DNA of 7,348 nucleotides from the NCBI GenBank assembly GCA_050247895.1, contig JBFWTJ010000207.1, forward strand, positions 1 through 7,348, given 5' to 3'. This stretch comes from CAVPEW01 sp050247895 (lineage in GTDB: Bacteria; Actinomycetota; Acidimicrobiia; Acidimicrobiales; VFJN01). This document shows positions 1-5,593 of this stretch, piece after piece (within the stretch, counting starts at the first letter, position 1; each line of letters opens with the position of its first letter). The notes below the pieces were generated by a model that worked only from the letters and a program-made list of their open reading frames with translations, did not search any database and was not told the DNA's origin. A program made the translations under genes and the position numbers.

Positions 1-1
1 C

Positions 2-523
2 GACCTGGGCGAGATCGTCGTCGACGAAGCCGCCCTGGCCGCCCGGATCGCCGAGCTGGGCGCGGCCATCACCGCCGACTACACGGGCCGCGAGCCGCTG
101 CTCATCGGCGTCCTCAAGGGCGCCATGATGTTCATGACCGACCTGGCCCGCCGGATCGCCCTGCCCCTCGAGATCGACTTCATGGCCGTCTCCTCCTACG
201 GGAACGCCACCCGCACCTCGGGCGTGGTGCGGATCGTCAAGGACCTCGACATCGACCTGACCGGCCGCGACGTGCTGATCGTCGAGGACATCGTCGACTC
301 GGGCCTGACCCTCTCCTACCTGCGCAAGGCGCTCCAGGCCCGGGGGCCGGCCAGCCTGGAGGTCTGCGCCCTGCTGGTGCGCGAGGGCCTCCAGAAGACC
401 GACGACGACCTGCGCTACGTCGGGTTCCGGATCCCGCCCAAGTTCGTCATCGGCTACGGCCTGGACATCGCCGAGCGCTACCGCAACCTGCCCTACGTCT
501 GCGTGTACGAGGGGCCGGCCTGA
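2..523 (+). CDS. hpt: Hypoxanthine(-guanine) phosphoribosyltransferase, 5'-truncated
   Basis: Cytoplasmic purine-salvage enzyme that transfers phosphoribose from PRPP to hypoxanthine or guanine, giving IMP or GMP. The open frame runs in from the window edge, and 173 residues are visible. Compared with the usual length of about 180, only some 5-10 N-terminal residues and the start codon are missing. The PRPP-binding loop V-L-I-V-E-D-I-V-D-S-G-L-T is at 272-310, with the E-D acidic pair and the D-S-G-L-T phosphate loop intact. Upstream are the family's I-G-V-L-K-G-A segment (about 107-124) and the flexible loop V-S-S-Y-G near 187-201. The C-terminal F-V-I-G-Y-G-L-D segment (442-465) carries the base-contacting region. 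The gene stops 63 nt before ftsH, the neighbour expected in actinobacteria. Substrate preference among hypoxanthine, guanine and xanthine cannot be read from the sequence. Confidence 0.95.
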   Translation, partial: DLGEIVVDEAALAARIAELGAAITADYTGREPLLIGVLKGAMMFMTDLARRIALPLEIDFMAVSSYGNATRTSGVVRIVKDLDIDLTGRDVLIVEDIVDSGLTLSYLRKALQARGPASLEVCALLVREGLQKTDDDLRYVGFRIPPKFVIGYGLDIAERYRNLPYVCVYEGPA

Positions 524-570
524 CCGTGGGGCTGGTGGCGGGCGCCGGATGGTCCGTGGGGTCGACCCGG

Positions 571-586
571 TAGCCTTTCGCGCATC
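571..586 (+). promoter_or_regulatory. Near-leaderless promoter of ftsH
   Basis: A TAGCCT hexamer (571-576) matches the actinobacterial TANNNT -10 box. It lies 10 nt upstream of the GTG start of ftsH at 587. With the usual 6-7 nt from -10 to transcription start, the transcript would begin near A584, leaving at most about 3 nt of leader. No Shine-Dalgarno sequence precedes the GTG, which agrees with leaderless initiation. No convincing -35 element is seen at the expected distance, so this is inferred from position and hexamer alone. Confidence 0.55.
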
Positions 587-2593
587 GTGCGACGTCCCTC
601 CCGTGCCACGGTCATCTACGCGCTGCTGGGCGCCGTGGCGCTCCTGTTCGCCCTCCAGTGGTTGCGCCAGGGCGACCCGCCGGACCGCCTGTCGCTCACC
701 GAGCTGCGCTCGGCCATCGCCGAGGGCGAGGTCGAGTCGGCCACCATCAAGGACCGTTCGAACGAGATCGTCGGCGAGCTGCGCGACGGGCGGGAGTTCA
801 AGGTCAGCTACCCGGCCGAGTTCGCCGACGAGCTGGCCACCGAGCTGGGCGACGCCGACCCGCCGATCGAGGTCGAGGTCGACCAGCAGCAGCAGCCGTT
901 CTGGACGTCGCTCCTGCTCAGCATCCTGCCGCTGCTGCTGCTCTTCGGCGCCTTCTTCTTCCTCATCAACTCGATGCAGGGCGGCGGCAGCCGGGTCATG
1001 CAGTTCGGCAAGTCGAAGGCCCGGCAGGTCTCCAAGGACGAGCCCCGGGTGACCTTCGCCGACGTGGCCGGTGCCGACGAGGCCGTCGAGGAGCTCCAGG
1101 AGATCAAGGACTTCCTCCAGAACCCGGCCCGCTTCCAGGCCATTGGGGCCAAGATCCCCAAGGGCGTGCTCCTCTACGGGCCCCCCGGCACGGGCAAGAC
1201 CCTGCTGGCCCGGGCGGTGGCCGGCGAGGCCGGCGTGCCGTTCTTCAGCATCTCGGGGTCCGACTTCGTCGAGATGTTCGTGGGCGTGGGGGCCAGCCGG
1301 GTCCGCGACCTGTTCGAGCAGGCCAAGGCCGCCGCGCCGGCCATCGTGTTCGTGGACGAGATCGACGCCGTGGGCCGGCACCGCGGTGCGGGCATGGGCG
1401 GCGGCCACGACGAGCGGGAGCAGACGCTCAACCAGATGCTCGTCGAGATGGACGGGTTCGACGCCCGCACCGGCGTGATCATGATCGCGGCCACCAACCG
1501 GCCCGACATCCTGGATCCGGCCCTGCTGCGGCCGGGCCGCTTCGACCGCCAGATCGTGGTCGACCAGCCCGACCTGGAGGGTCGTAAGGCCATCCTGGCC
1601 GTGCACGCCAAGGGCAAGCCGCTGGAGCCGACCGTCCGCCTCGACGTGGTCGCCCGCCGCACGCCGGGCTTCACCGGGGCCGACCTGGCCAACCTGATGA
1701 ACGAGGCCGCGCTGCTCGCGGCCCGCCGCAGCCTCACGCTGATCGGCAACGACGAGCTGGAGGCGGCGATCGACCGCGTCCTGGCCGGGCCGGAGCGCAA
1801 GAACCGGGTCATGTCCGAGGAGGAGAAGCGGGTCATCGCCACCCACGAGGGCGGTCACGCCCTGGTCGGCCACGTCCTGCGGGGCACCGACCCGATCCAC
1901 AAGGTGTCGATCGTGAGCCGGGGCCGCGCCCTGGGCTGGACGCTGGCCCTGCCCACCGAGGACAAGTACCTGCGGACCCGGGCCGAGCTCGAGGACATGA
2001 TGGCGATGCTGCTGGGCGGGCGCACCGCCGAGGAGATCGTCTTCGGCGAGATCACCACCGGGGCCAGCGACGACATCGAGCGCTGCACCGACATCGCCCG
2101 GGCCATGGTCACCCAGTACGGGATGAGCGACCTGCTCGGCCCCCAGCGGCTGGGCAAGGACCGGGGCGAGGTCTTCCTGGGCCGGGACTTCGGCCACGAG
2201 GCGACCTACTCGCCCTCGGTGGGCGGCACGATCGACGCCGAGGTGCGCCGGCTGATCGACACCGCCCACGAACGGGCCCGTGCGATCCTGACCACCCACC
2301 GGGCCGCCCTGGACCTGCTGGCCGACCGGCTGGTCGAGCACGAGACGCTCGACGACGTCGAGCTGGCCGCGGTCTTCGGCGAGATCGACAAGGGCAGCGG
2401 CATCGAGATGCCCCCCGGTGCCGATCCCGACCCCGACCCGCTCCCGACGGTGCCCGAGCTGGTCGGCGCGGGCGCGTCGGCCAACGCGGTCGAGACGGCG
2501 CCCGCCCCGGCCCCGGCGCCGGCCCCCGAGGGCGTCGTGCGCCGCCGCTTCCGCTGGCGCAACCTCCGCCAGGCCCGCCCCAGCGGCACCTGA
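587..2593 (+). CDS. ftsH: ATP-dependent zinc metalloprotease FtsH
   Basis: Membrane-anchored AAA+ protease that extracts and degrades damaged membrane proteins and short-lived regulators, working as a hexamer with its catalytic part in the cytoplasm. The 668 residues show the full architecture. TM helix 1 is at about 8-26, an extracytoplasmic domain at 27-104 and TM helix 2 at about 105-127. In the AAA+ module, Walker A G-P-P-G-T-G-K-T is at 198-205, the pore motif F-V-G at 231-233, Walker B F-V-D-E-I-D at 255-260, and the second region of homology has arginines R315 and R318. The zinc site is H-E-G-G-H at 420-424, with D496 (in G-A-S-D-D-I) as likely third ligand. The tail after about 605 is acidic, then Ala/Pro-rich, then basic (R-R-R-F-R-W-R), and looks disordered. 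The GTG start is chosen because it gives a normal N-in helix and sits just after a -10 box. folE follows after 12 nt. Confidence 0.97.
   Translation: MRRPSRATVIYALLGAVALLFALQWLRQGDPPDRLSLTELRSAIAEGEVESATIKDRSNEIVGELRDGREFKVSYPAEFADELATELGDADPPIEVEVDQQQQPFWTSLLLSILPLLLLFGAFFFLINSMQGGGSRVMQFGKSKARQVSKDEPRVTFADVAGADEAVEELQEIKDFLQNPARFQAIGAKIPKGVLLYGPPGTGKTLLARAVAGEAGVPFFSISGSDFVEMFVGVGASRVRDLFEQAKAAAPAIVFVDEIDAVGRHRGAGMGGGHDEREQTLNQMLVEMDGFDARTGVIMIAATNRPDILDPALLRPGRFDRQIVVDQPDLEGRKAILAVHAKGKPLEPTVRLDVVARRTPGFTGADLANLMNEAALLAARRSLTLIGNDELEAAIDRVLAGPERKNRVMSEEEKRVIATHEGGHALVGHVLRGTDPIHKVSIVSRGRALGWTLALPTEDKYLRTRAELEDMMAMLLGGRTAEEIVFGEITTGASDDIERCTDIARAMVTQYGMSDLLGPQRLGKDRGEVFLGRDFGHEATYSPSVGGTIDAEVRRLIDTAHERARAILTTHRAALDLLADRLVEHETLDDVELAAVFGEIDKGSGIEMPPGADPDPDPLPTVPELVGAGASANAVETAPAPAPAPAPEGVVRRRFRWRNLRQARPSGT
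2498..2527 (+). repeat. (Ala-Pro)5 coding repeat in the FtsH tail
   Basis: Five consecutive Ala-Pro dipeptide codon pairs are written with mixed synonymous codons (GCG/GCC with CCC/CCG). It is therefore a protein-level low-complexity repeat rather than an exact DNA tandem repeat. It forms a linker between the acidic stretch and the basic C-terminus of FtsH, outside the protease core. Confidence 0.7.
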
Positions 2594-2605
2594 CGCCACC
2601 CCGCC

Positions 2606-3214
2606 ATGACCCAGACGACCGACGCCCGTGCCGTGACGCCCGTCGACCTGCCCCGCATCGAGCGGGCGGTCCGGGAGATCCTCGAGGCGATCGGCGAGGA
2701 CCCGACCCGCGACGGCCTGCGCGACACCCCCTCCCGGGTGGCCCGCATGTACGCGGAGATCTGCGAGGGCATCCACCTCGACCCGGCCGAGCACCTGACG
2801 GTGACCTTCGACGCCCACCACGACGAGATGGTCATGGTGCGCGACATCCCGCTCTACTCGCTGTGCGAGCACCACATGGTCCCCTTCAGCGGTCGGGCCC
2901 ACGTGGCCTACATCCCGGGCAAGGACGGGCGGATCACCGGGCTGTCCAAGATCGCCCGGCTGGTCGAGGGGTACAGCCGGCGGCTCCAGGTCCAGGAGAA
3001 GCTGACCGTCCAGATCGCCGACGCGGTCGAGTCGACCCTCGAGCCACGGGGCGTGATGGTGGTCATCGAGGCCGAGCACCTGTGCATGTCGATGCGGGGC
3101 GTGCAGAAGGCCGGGTCGACCACGGTGACCTCGGCGGTGCGCGGCCTGTTCCGGCAGAACGTCGCCACCCGCGAGGAGGCGATGCGGTTCATCCAGGGGC
3201 ATCGCGGCACGTAG
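2606..3214 (+). CDS. folE: GTP cyclohydrolase I (type IA)
   Basis: Catalyses the first committed folate step, GTP to 7,8-dihydroneopterin triphosphate plus formate, in the cytoplasm, typically as a decamer. The 202-residue length is normal. The zinc ligands are all present: C87 and H90 in S-L-C-E-H-H, and C160 in E-H-L-C-M-S-M-R-G. H89 and H158 match the conserved catalytic-region histidines. The G-L-S-K-I-A-R-L-V segment (112-120) and Q-V-Q-E-K-L-T (128-134) are typical of the family. The intact Cys/His zinc set marks it as the zinc-dependent FolE rather than the unrelated FolE2. The ATG at 2606 lies 12 nt after the ftsH stop with no visible Shine-Dalgarno, so it probably depends on translation running on from ftsH. 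A GTG at codon 10 (2633) is an alternative start. folP follows after 60 nt with its own promoter. Confidence 0.97.
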   Translation: MTQTTDARAVTPVDLPRIERAVREILEAIGEDPTRDGLRDTPSRVARMYAEICEGIHLDPAEHLTVTFDAHHDEMVMVRDIPLYSLCEHHMVPFSGRAHVAYIPGKDGRITGLSKIARLVEGYSRRLQVQEKLTVQIADAVESTLEPRGVMVVIEAEHLCMSMRGVQKAGSTTVTSAVRGLFRQNVATREEAMRFIQGHRGT

Positions 3215-3224
3215 CGCACCGAAT

Positions 3225-3238
3225 TGCACCGTCGTGCA
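3225..3238 (+). promoter_or_regulatory. Inverted repeat upstream of folP promoter (function unknown)
   Basis: TGCAC (3225-3229) and GTGCA (3234-3238) form a perfect 5-bp inverted repeat with a 4-nt centre. It begins 10 nt after the folE stop and ends 24 nt upstream of the folP -10 box. It could be an operator half-site pair or a small RNA hairpin ending the folE message. It lacks a U-tract and is short, so chance is also possible. Confidence 0.25.
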
Positions 3239-3262
3239 CGGGAGGCCGTGAGAAGCGGTCGG

Positions 3263-3274
3263 TACACTGGTGCG
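3263..3274 (+). promoter_or_regulatory. Leaderless promoter of folP
   Basis: TACACT (3263-3268) is a good TANNNT -10 hexamer. Exactly 6 nt separate it from the ATG at 3275, so transcription would start at or next to the A of that ATG, the standard arrangement for actinobacterial leaderless genes. No Shine-Dalgarno is present. No clear -35 element is seen at 16-18 nt upstream. The site supports starting folP at 3275. Confidence 0.65.
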
Positions 3275-4081
3275 ATGGGTGTGATGGTCATGGGCGTCGT
3301 CAACGTCACGCCCGACTCGTTCAGCGACGGGGGCCGGTACCTCGACCCGGACGCGGCGGTCACCCACGGTCGTGCCCTGGCCACCGAGGGTGCCGACTGG
3401 ATCGACGTGGGCGGCGAGTCGACCCGGCCGGGCGCGGCGCCGGTCGACCCGGCCGAGGAGCTGCGCCGGGTGGTGCCGGTGGTCGAGGCCCTGGCCGCCG
3501 ACGGGCTGGCCGTCTCGGTGGACACCCGCCACGCGGCGGTGGCCCGGGCCGCGGTGCGCGCCGGGGCGACCCTGCTCAACGACGTCGGCGCGGCGCTGGG
3601 CGACCTGGCCGCCGAGCTGGGCGTCGGGTGGATCGCCATGCACATGCAGGGAGATCCGGCCACGATGCAGGACGCGCCCCGCTACCACGACGTTGTGTCC
3701 GAGGTGCGCGACCTCCTGGTGGCCCGGGCCGAGCGGGCCCGGGCGGCCGGCGTGGCCGAGGTCTGGATCGACCCGGGGATCGGCTTCGGCAAGACCGCTG
3801 CCCACAACTGGGCGCTGCTGGCCCGGATCGAGGTCCTGGTCGCGACCGGGTGGCCGGTCGTGGTGGGCACCAGCCGCAAGGGCTTCCTGGGCCAGGTCCT
3901 GGGCCGCTCGGACGGGCTGGACGGCCCGGCGCCGGCCGGCGACCGCAGGGAGGGCTCGCTGGCCACCGCGACCTGGGCCATGGCCCGGGGCGCGGGGATG
4001 GTGCGGGTCCACGACGTGGCGCCCACCCTGGAGGCGCGCCGGGTGCTGGCGGAGTCGATCGAGCGGCGGGACGCCGCGTGA
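3275..4081 (+). CDS. folP: Dihydropteroate synthase
   Basis: TIM-barrel enzyme that condenses 6-hydroxymethyl-dihydropterin pyrophosphate with p-aminobenzoate to give dihydropteroate; it is the sulfonamide target. The 268-residue product has the family blocks in order: N-V-T-P-D-S-F-S-D-G-G (10-20), I-D-V-G-G-E-S-T-R-P-G (43-53) with the sulfonamide-resistance-associated loop, V-D-T-R (82-85), N-D-V (102-104), M-H-M-Q-G (122-126), I-D-P-G-I-G-F-G-K-T (165-174), G-T-S-R-K-G-F (198-204) and R-V-H-D-V (244-248). The frame is open upstream to an ATG at 3224. The added 17 residues (Arg-rich, M-H-R-R-A-R-E) match nothing in the family and would cover the promoter, so 3275 is preferred. Intact active-site residues suggest the functional FolP rather than the inactive FolP2-type paralogue. 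Confidence 0.95.
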   Translation: MGVMVMGVVNVTPDSFSDGGRYLDPDAAVTHGRALATEGADWIDVGGESTRPGAAPVDPAEELRRVVPVVEALAADGLAVSVDTRHAAVARAAVRAGATLLNDVGAALGDLAAELGVGWIAMHMQGDPATMQDAPRYHDVVSEVRDLLVARAERARAAGVAEVWIDPGIGFGKTAAHNWALLARIEVLVATGWPVVVGTSRKGFLGQVLGRSDGLDGPAPAGDRREGSLATATWAMARGAGMVRVHDVAPTLEARRVLAESIERRDAA

Positions 4082-4083
4082 GC

Positions 4084-4093
4084 AGGAGCGAGG
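4084..4093 (+). promoter_or_regulatory. Shine-Dalgarno of the phosphatase-fold gene
   Basis: The purine-rich segment AGGAGCGAGG follows the folP stop. AGGAG (4084-4088) is spaced 9 nt from the GTG at 4098, and GAGG (4090-4093) 10 nt from the ATG at 4104, so it supports either start. Confidence 0.5.
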
Positions 4094-4097
4094 CACC

Positions 4098-4613
4098 GTG
4101 GCGATGAAGGGCAAGTGGGCCCAGGGGATCCGACCCCGGAACTTCTCCTGGGTCCTCAAGGATCGCCTGGCCGTGTGCGAGCGCCCCGGCGGCTACGGCG
4201 CCAACCACCGGCGGGTCCGCCGGCAGGAGGAGATCATCTGGATCCGCGAACAGGGGTTCACCTGCGTGATCTCGCTGATCCCGTCGCCCCACAACCTCCA
4301 CAACTACGACGAGCTGGAGGTCCCGTACCGCCACCTGCCCTTCGGCGTGCACGACGTGGCCACCGCGGTGCTGACCGAGCTCTACGGCGAGATCTCGGGC
4401 CAGCTGTCCCAGGGCGGCAAGCTCCTGGTCCACCAGGACCAGCTCGGCGAGCGCCTGGCCGGGGCGATGGCCGGCTACCTGGTGTGGTCGGGCCTGGTGC
4501 CGTTGGGGCCCCAGGCGGTCTCGCTGGCCGAGCGGCTCTTCCAGCGCCAGATGGGGCCGATCGGCCGCGACCTGGTGGCGGTGGCCGCGAGCCTGCCCTC
4601 CCCGCGGACCTGA
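4098..4613 (+). CDS. Dual-specificity-phosphatase-fold protein lacking the catalytic cysteine (putative pseudophosphatase)
   Basis: Small soluble protein, 171 residues from GTG 4098 or 169 from ATG 4104 (numbering here from 4104). It resembles the dual-specificity/tyrosine phosphatase fold. The N-terminus R-P-R-N-F-S-W-V-L-K-D-R-L-A (10-23) looks like the family's opening strand. A helix W-I-R-E-Q-G-F (46-52) precedes the strand C-V-I-S-L-I (54-59). Y-R-H-L-P-F (75-80) with D84 lies where the general-acid loop is expected. G-G-K-L-L-V-H (104-110) leads into the P-loop position, and A-G-Y-L-V-W-S-G-L (123-131) forms the following helix. The expected H-C-X5-R reads H110-Q111-D-Q-L-G-E-R117, so the nucleophilic Cys is Gln while the Arg remains. 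The loop glycine and the Ser/Thr after Arg are also lost. It cannot use the normal Cys mechanism, so binding, regulatory or structural roles are possible. It lies 16 nt after folP, and its stop overlaps the folB start by 1 nt, implying co-translation. The M. tuberculosis cluster lacks a gene here. Confidence 0.75.
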   Translation: MAMKGKWAQGIRPRNFSWVLKDRLAVCERPGGYGANHRRVRRQEEIIWIREQGFTCVISLIPSPHNLHNYDELEVPYRHLPFGVHDVATAVLTELYGEISGQLSQGGKLLVHQDQLGERLAGAMAGYLVWSGLVPLGPQAVSLAERLFQRQMGPIGRDLVAVAASLPSPRT

Positions 4614-4978
4614 TGGCCGACCGCGACCGGATCGAGCTGCGGGGCCTGCGGCTCCTGGGCACGATCGGGGTCCTCGAGCACGAGCAGCGGGGCCTCCAGC
4701 CCCTCGAGATCGACGTCGTCGTGATCTGCGACCTGGCCCCGGCCGGTCGGTCCGACGACCTGTCCGAGACGGTCGACTACGGCGCGCTCTGCGGCACGAT
4801 CGAAGCGGTGGTGGCCGGTCGGTCCTTCGCCCTGCTCGAGGCGCTGGCCGAGGCCCTGGCCGACGCGGTGCTGGCCGAGCCGCGGGCCGAGGCGGTGGTG
4901 GTCGGGGTGCGCAAGCTGCGCCCGCCGGTGCCCCAGCAGCTCGACACGTCGGGCGTGCGGATCACGCGCTCGAGGTGA
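4613..4978 (+). CDS. folB: Dihydroneopterin aldolase
   Basis: Cleaves 7,8-dihydroneopterin to 6-hydroxymethyl-7,8-dihydropterin and glycolaldehyde, third in the folate branch, normally as an octamer. The 121-residue length is typical. Key residues are visible: G-T-I-G-V-L-E (16-22) with the substrate-region E22, T-V-D-Y-G (53-57) with the conserved Tyr56, L-L-E (74-76) with pterin-anchoring E76, and V-R-K-L-R-P-P-V-P (99-107) with catalytic-region K101. The start is the ATG in TGATG, whose first base is the last base of the upstream stop, so translation should be coupled to the phosphatase-fold gene. Its own stop overlaps the GTG of folK by 4 nt. The block after G-V-L-E has E-Q-R-G-L-Q in place of the commoner E-R-x-x-G-Q, a mild divergence. 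Confidence 0.93.
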   Translation: MADRDRIELRGLRLLGTIGVLEHEQRGLQPLEIDVVVICDLAPAGRSDDLSETVDYGALCGTIEAVVAGRSFALLEALAEALADAVLAEPRAEAVVVGVRKLRPPVPQQLDTSGVRITRSR

Positions 4979-5442
4979 GCCGCGCCTTCCTCGGGCTCGG
5001 CTCCAACGTCGGCGACCGGGTCGCGCACCTGCGCCGGGCGGTGGAGGGGATCGGCCGGGCCGAGCGGGTGGCGGCGGTCTCGCCGGTCTACGAGACGGCG
5101 CCGGTCGGCGGGCCGGACCAGGGCCCGTTCCTGAACCTGGTCGTCGAGCTGGACACGCCCTCGACGGCGCGCCGCCTGCTGGCCCTGTGCGGCCGGCTCG
5201 AACGCGACGCGGACCGGGTGCGGACCGTGCGCTGGGGCCCCCGGACGCTCGACGTGGACGTCCTGTGGGTCGACGGGGTGGAGGTGGACGAGCCGGACCT
5301 GGTCGTGCCCCACCCGCGGATGTGGGCCCGTCGCTTCGTGCTCGCCCCCCTGGCCGACCTGGCCCCCGACCTGGTCTCTGCGACGGCGCTGGCCGCGGCC
5401 GACGGCGAGGTGGCCCTGGTCGGCCGGCTCGACGACCTCTGA
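4975..5442 (+). CDS. folK: 6-hydroxymethyl-7,8-dihydropterin pyrophosphokinase
   Basis: Transfers pyrophosphate from ATP to 6-hydroxymethyl-dihydropterin, making the FolP substrate. The 155-residue protein has all HPPK landmarks: G-L-G-S-N (7-11), Y-E-T-A-P-V-G-G (39-46), Q-G-P-F-L-N (49-54), W-G-P-R-T-L-D-V-D (87-95) with magnesium-binding D93 and D95, V-P-H-P-R (111-115) and R-R-F-V-L-A-P-L-A-D (119-128). The GTG start forms a GTGA overlap with the folB stop; no separate Shine-Dalgarno is needed for such coupling, though GAGG lies directly adjacent. It ends the folate unit. A hairpin starts 2 nt after its stop. In M. tuberculosis folK is followed by a DUF3180 membrane protein gene, which is not found here. 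Confidence 0.96.
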   Translation: MSRAFLGLGSNVGDRVAHLRRAVEGIGRAERVAAVSPVYETAPVGGPDQGPFLNLVVELDTPSTARRLLALCGRLERDADRVRTVRWGPRTLDVDVLWVDGVEVDEPDLVVPHPRMWARRFVLAPLADLAPDLVSATALAAADGEVALVGRLDDL

Positions 5443-5444
5443 CA

Positions 5445-5469
5445 CCGGGGCCGGCGGTCCTGGCCCTGG
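5445..5469 (+). terminator. GC-rich hairpin after folK, possible terminator
   Basis: CCGGGGCC (5445-5452) can pair with GGCCCTGG (5462-5469) to give an 8-bp stem with one G-U pair and a 9-nt loop. It begins 2 nt after the folK stop. There is no following U-tract. GC-rich hairpins without U-tracts are common at actinobacterial gene ends, but in DNA this GC-rich such stems also arise by chance, so the terminator role is tentative. Confidence 0.4.
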
Positions 5470-5513
5470 GGTCGACGGGCGCTGGGGGTGACGTCTGGCA
5501 CGGGGGCGCGGCG

Positions 5514-5543
5514 GTGAAGGCGCGGGCAGCGGGCCGGTAGGCT
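5514..5543 (+). promoter_or_regulatory. Putative promoter of the DUF2520–panC–panD unit
   Basis: TAGGCT (5538-5543) fits the TANNNT -10 pattern. GTGAAG (5514-5519) shares the TGA core of a -35 box, at an 18-nt spacing. Transcription would start near 5550, leaving a leader of roughly 44 nt that carries the Shine-Dalgarno of the first gene. Unlike the ftsH and folP promoters, this one is not leaderless. Confidence 0.45.
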
Positions 5544-5578
5544 GCGCGGCGCGACCGGCACCCGGACGGGGCTGGATC

Positions 5579-5590
5579 GGGAGGGGAGAG
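5579..5590 (+). promoter_or_regulatory. Strong Shine-Dalgarno of the DUF2520 gene
   Basis: The unbroken purine run GGGAGGGGAGAG ends 3 nt before the ATG at 5594. Its GGGAGGGG part lies 7 nt from that ATG. This fixes the start of the Rossmann/DUF2520 gene. Confidence 0.65.
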
Positions 5591-5593
5591 CGG

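Larger units (their letters stand above)
5443..5593 (+). other. Intergenic region between folate and pantothenate units
   Basis: This is the longest gene-free stretch in the window. It holds a GC-rich hairpin right after folK, a putative promoter near its middle-right part, and a strong Shine-Dalgarno at its end. Frames open across it are high-GC shadows without recognisable protein content. Confidence 0.6.

Noticed and set aside
1844..1858. FtsH zinc motif H-E-G-G-H instead of the commoner H-E-A-G-H
   Set aside because: The middle positions of HEXXH are variable, and to my knowledge Gly occurs here in other actinobacterial FtsH proteins, so it is not remarkable.
2498..2527. Ala-Pro repeat in FtsH as a possible DNA tandem repeat or mobile-element trace
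   Set aside because: Codons vary between units and the tail of FtsH is normally variable and disordered; nothing points to an inserted element.
3224..3274. N-terminal extension of folP from an ATG at 3224
   Set aside because: The 17 added residues precede the usual start of the family and overlap the -10 box; the ATG at 3275 fits better.
2863..4107. Long + strand open frame across folE and folP
   Set aside because: It is out of frame with folE and folP, which have complete family motifs; its Gly/Arg-rich translation matches nothing.
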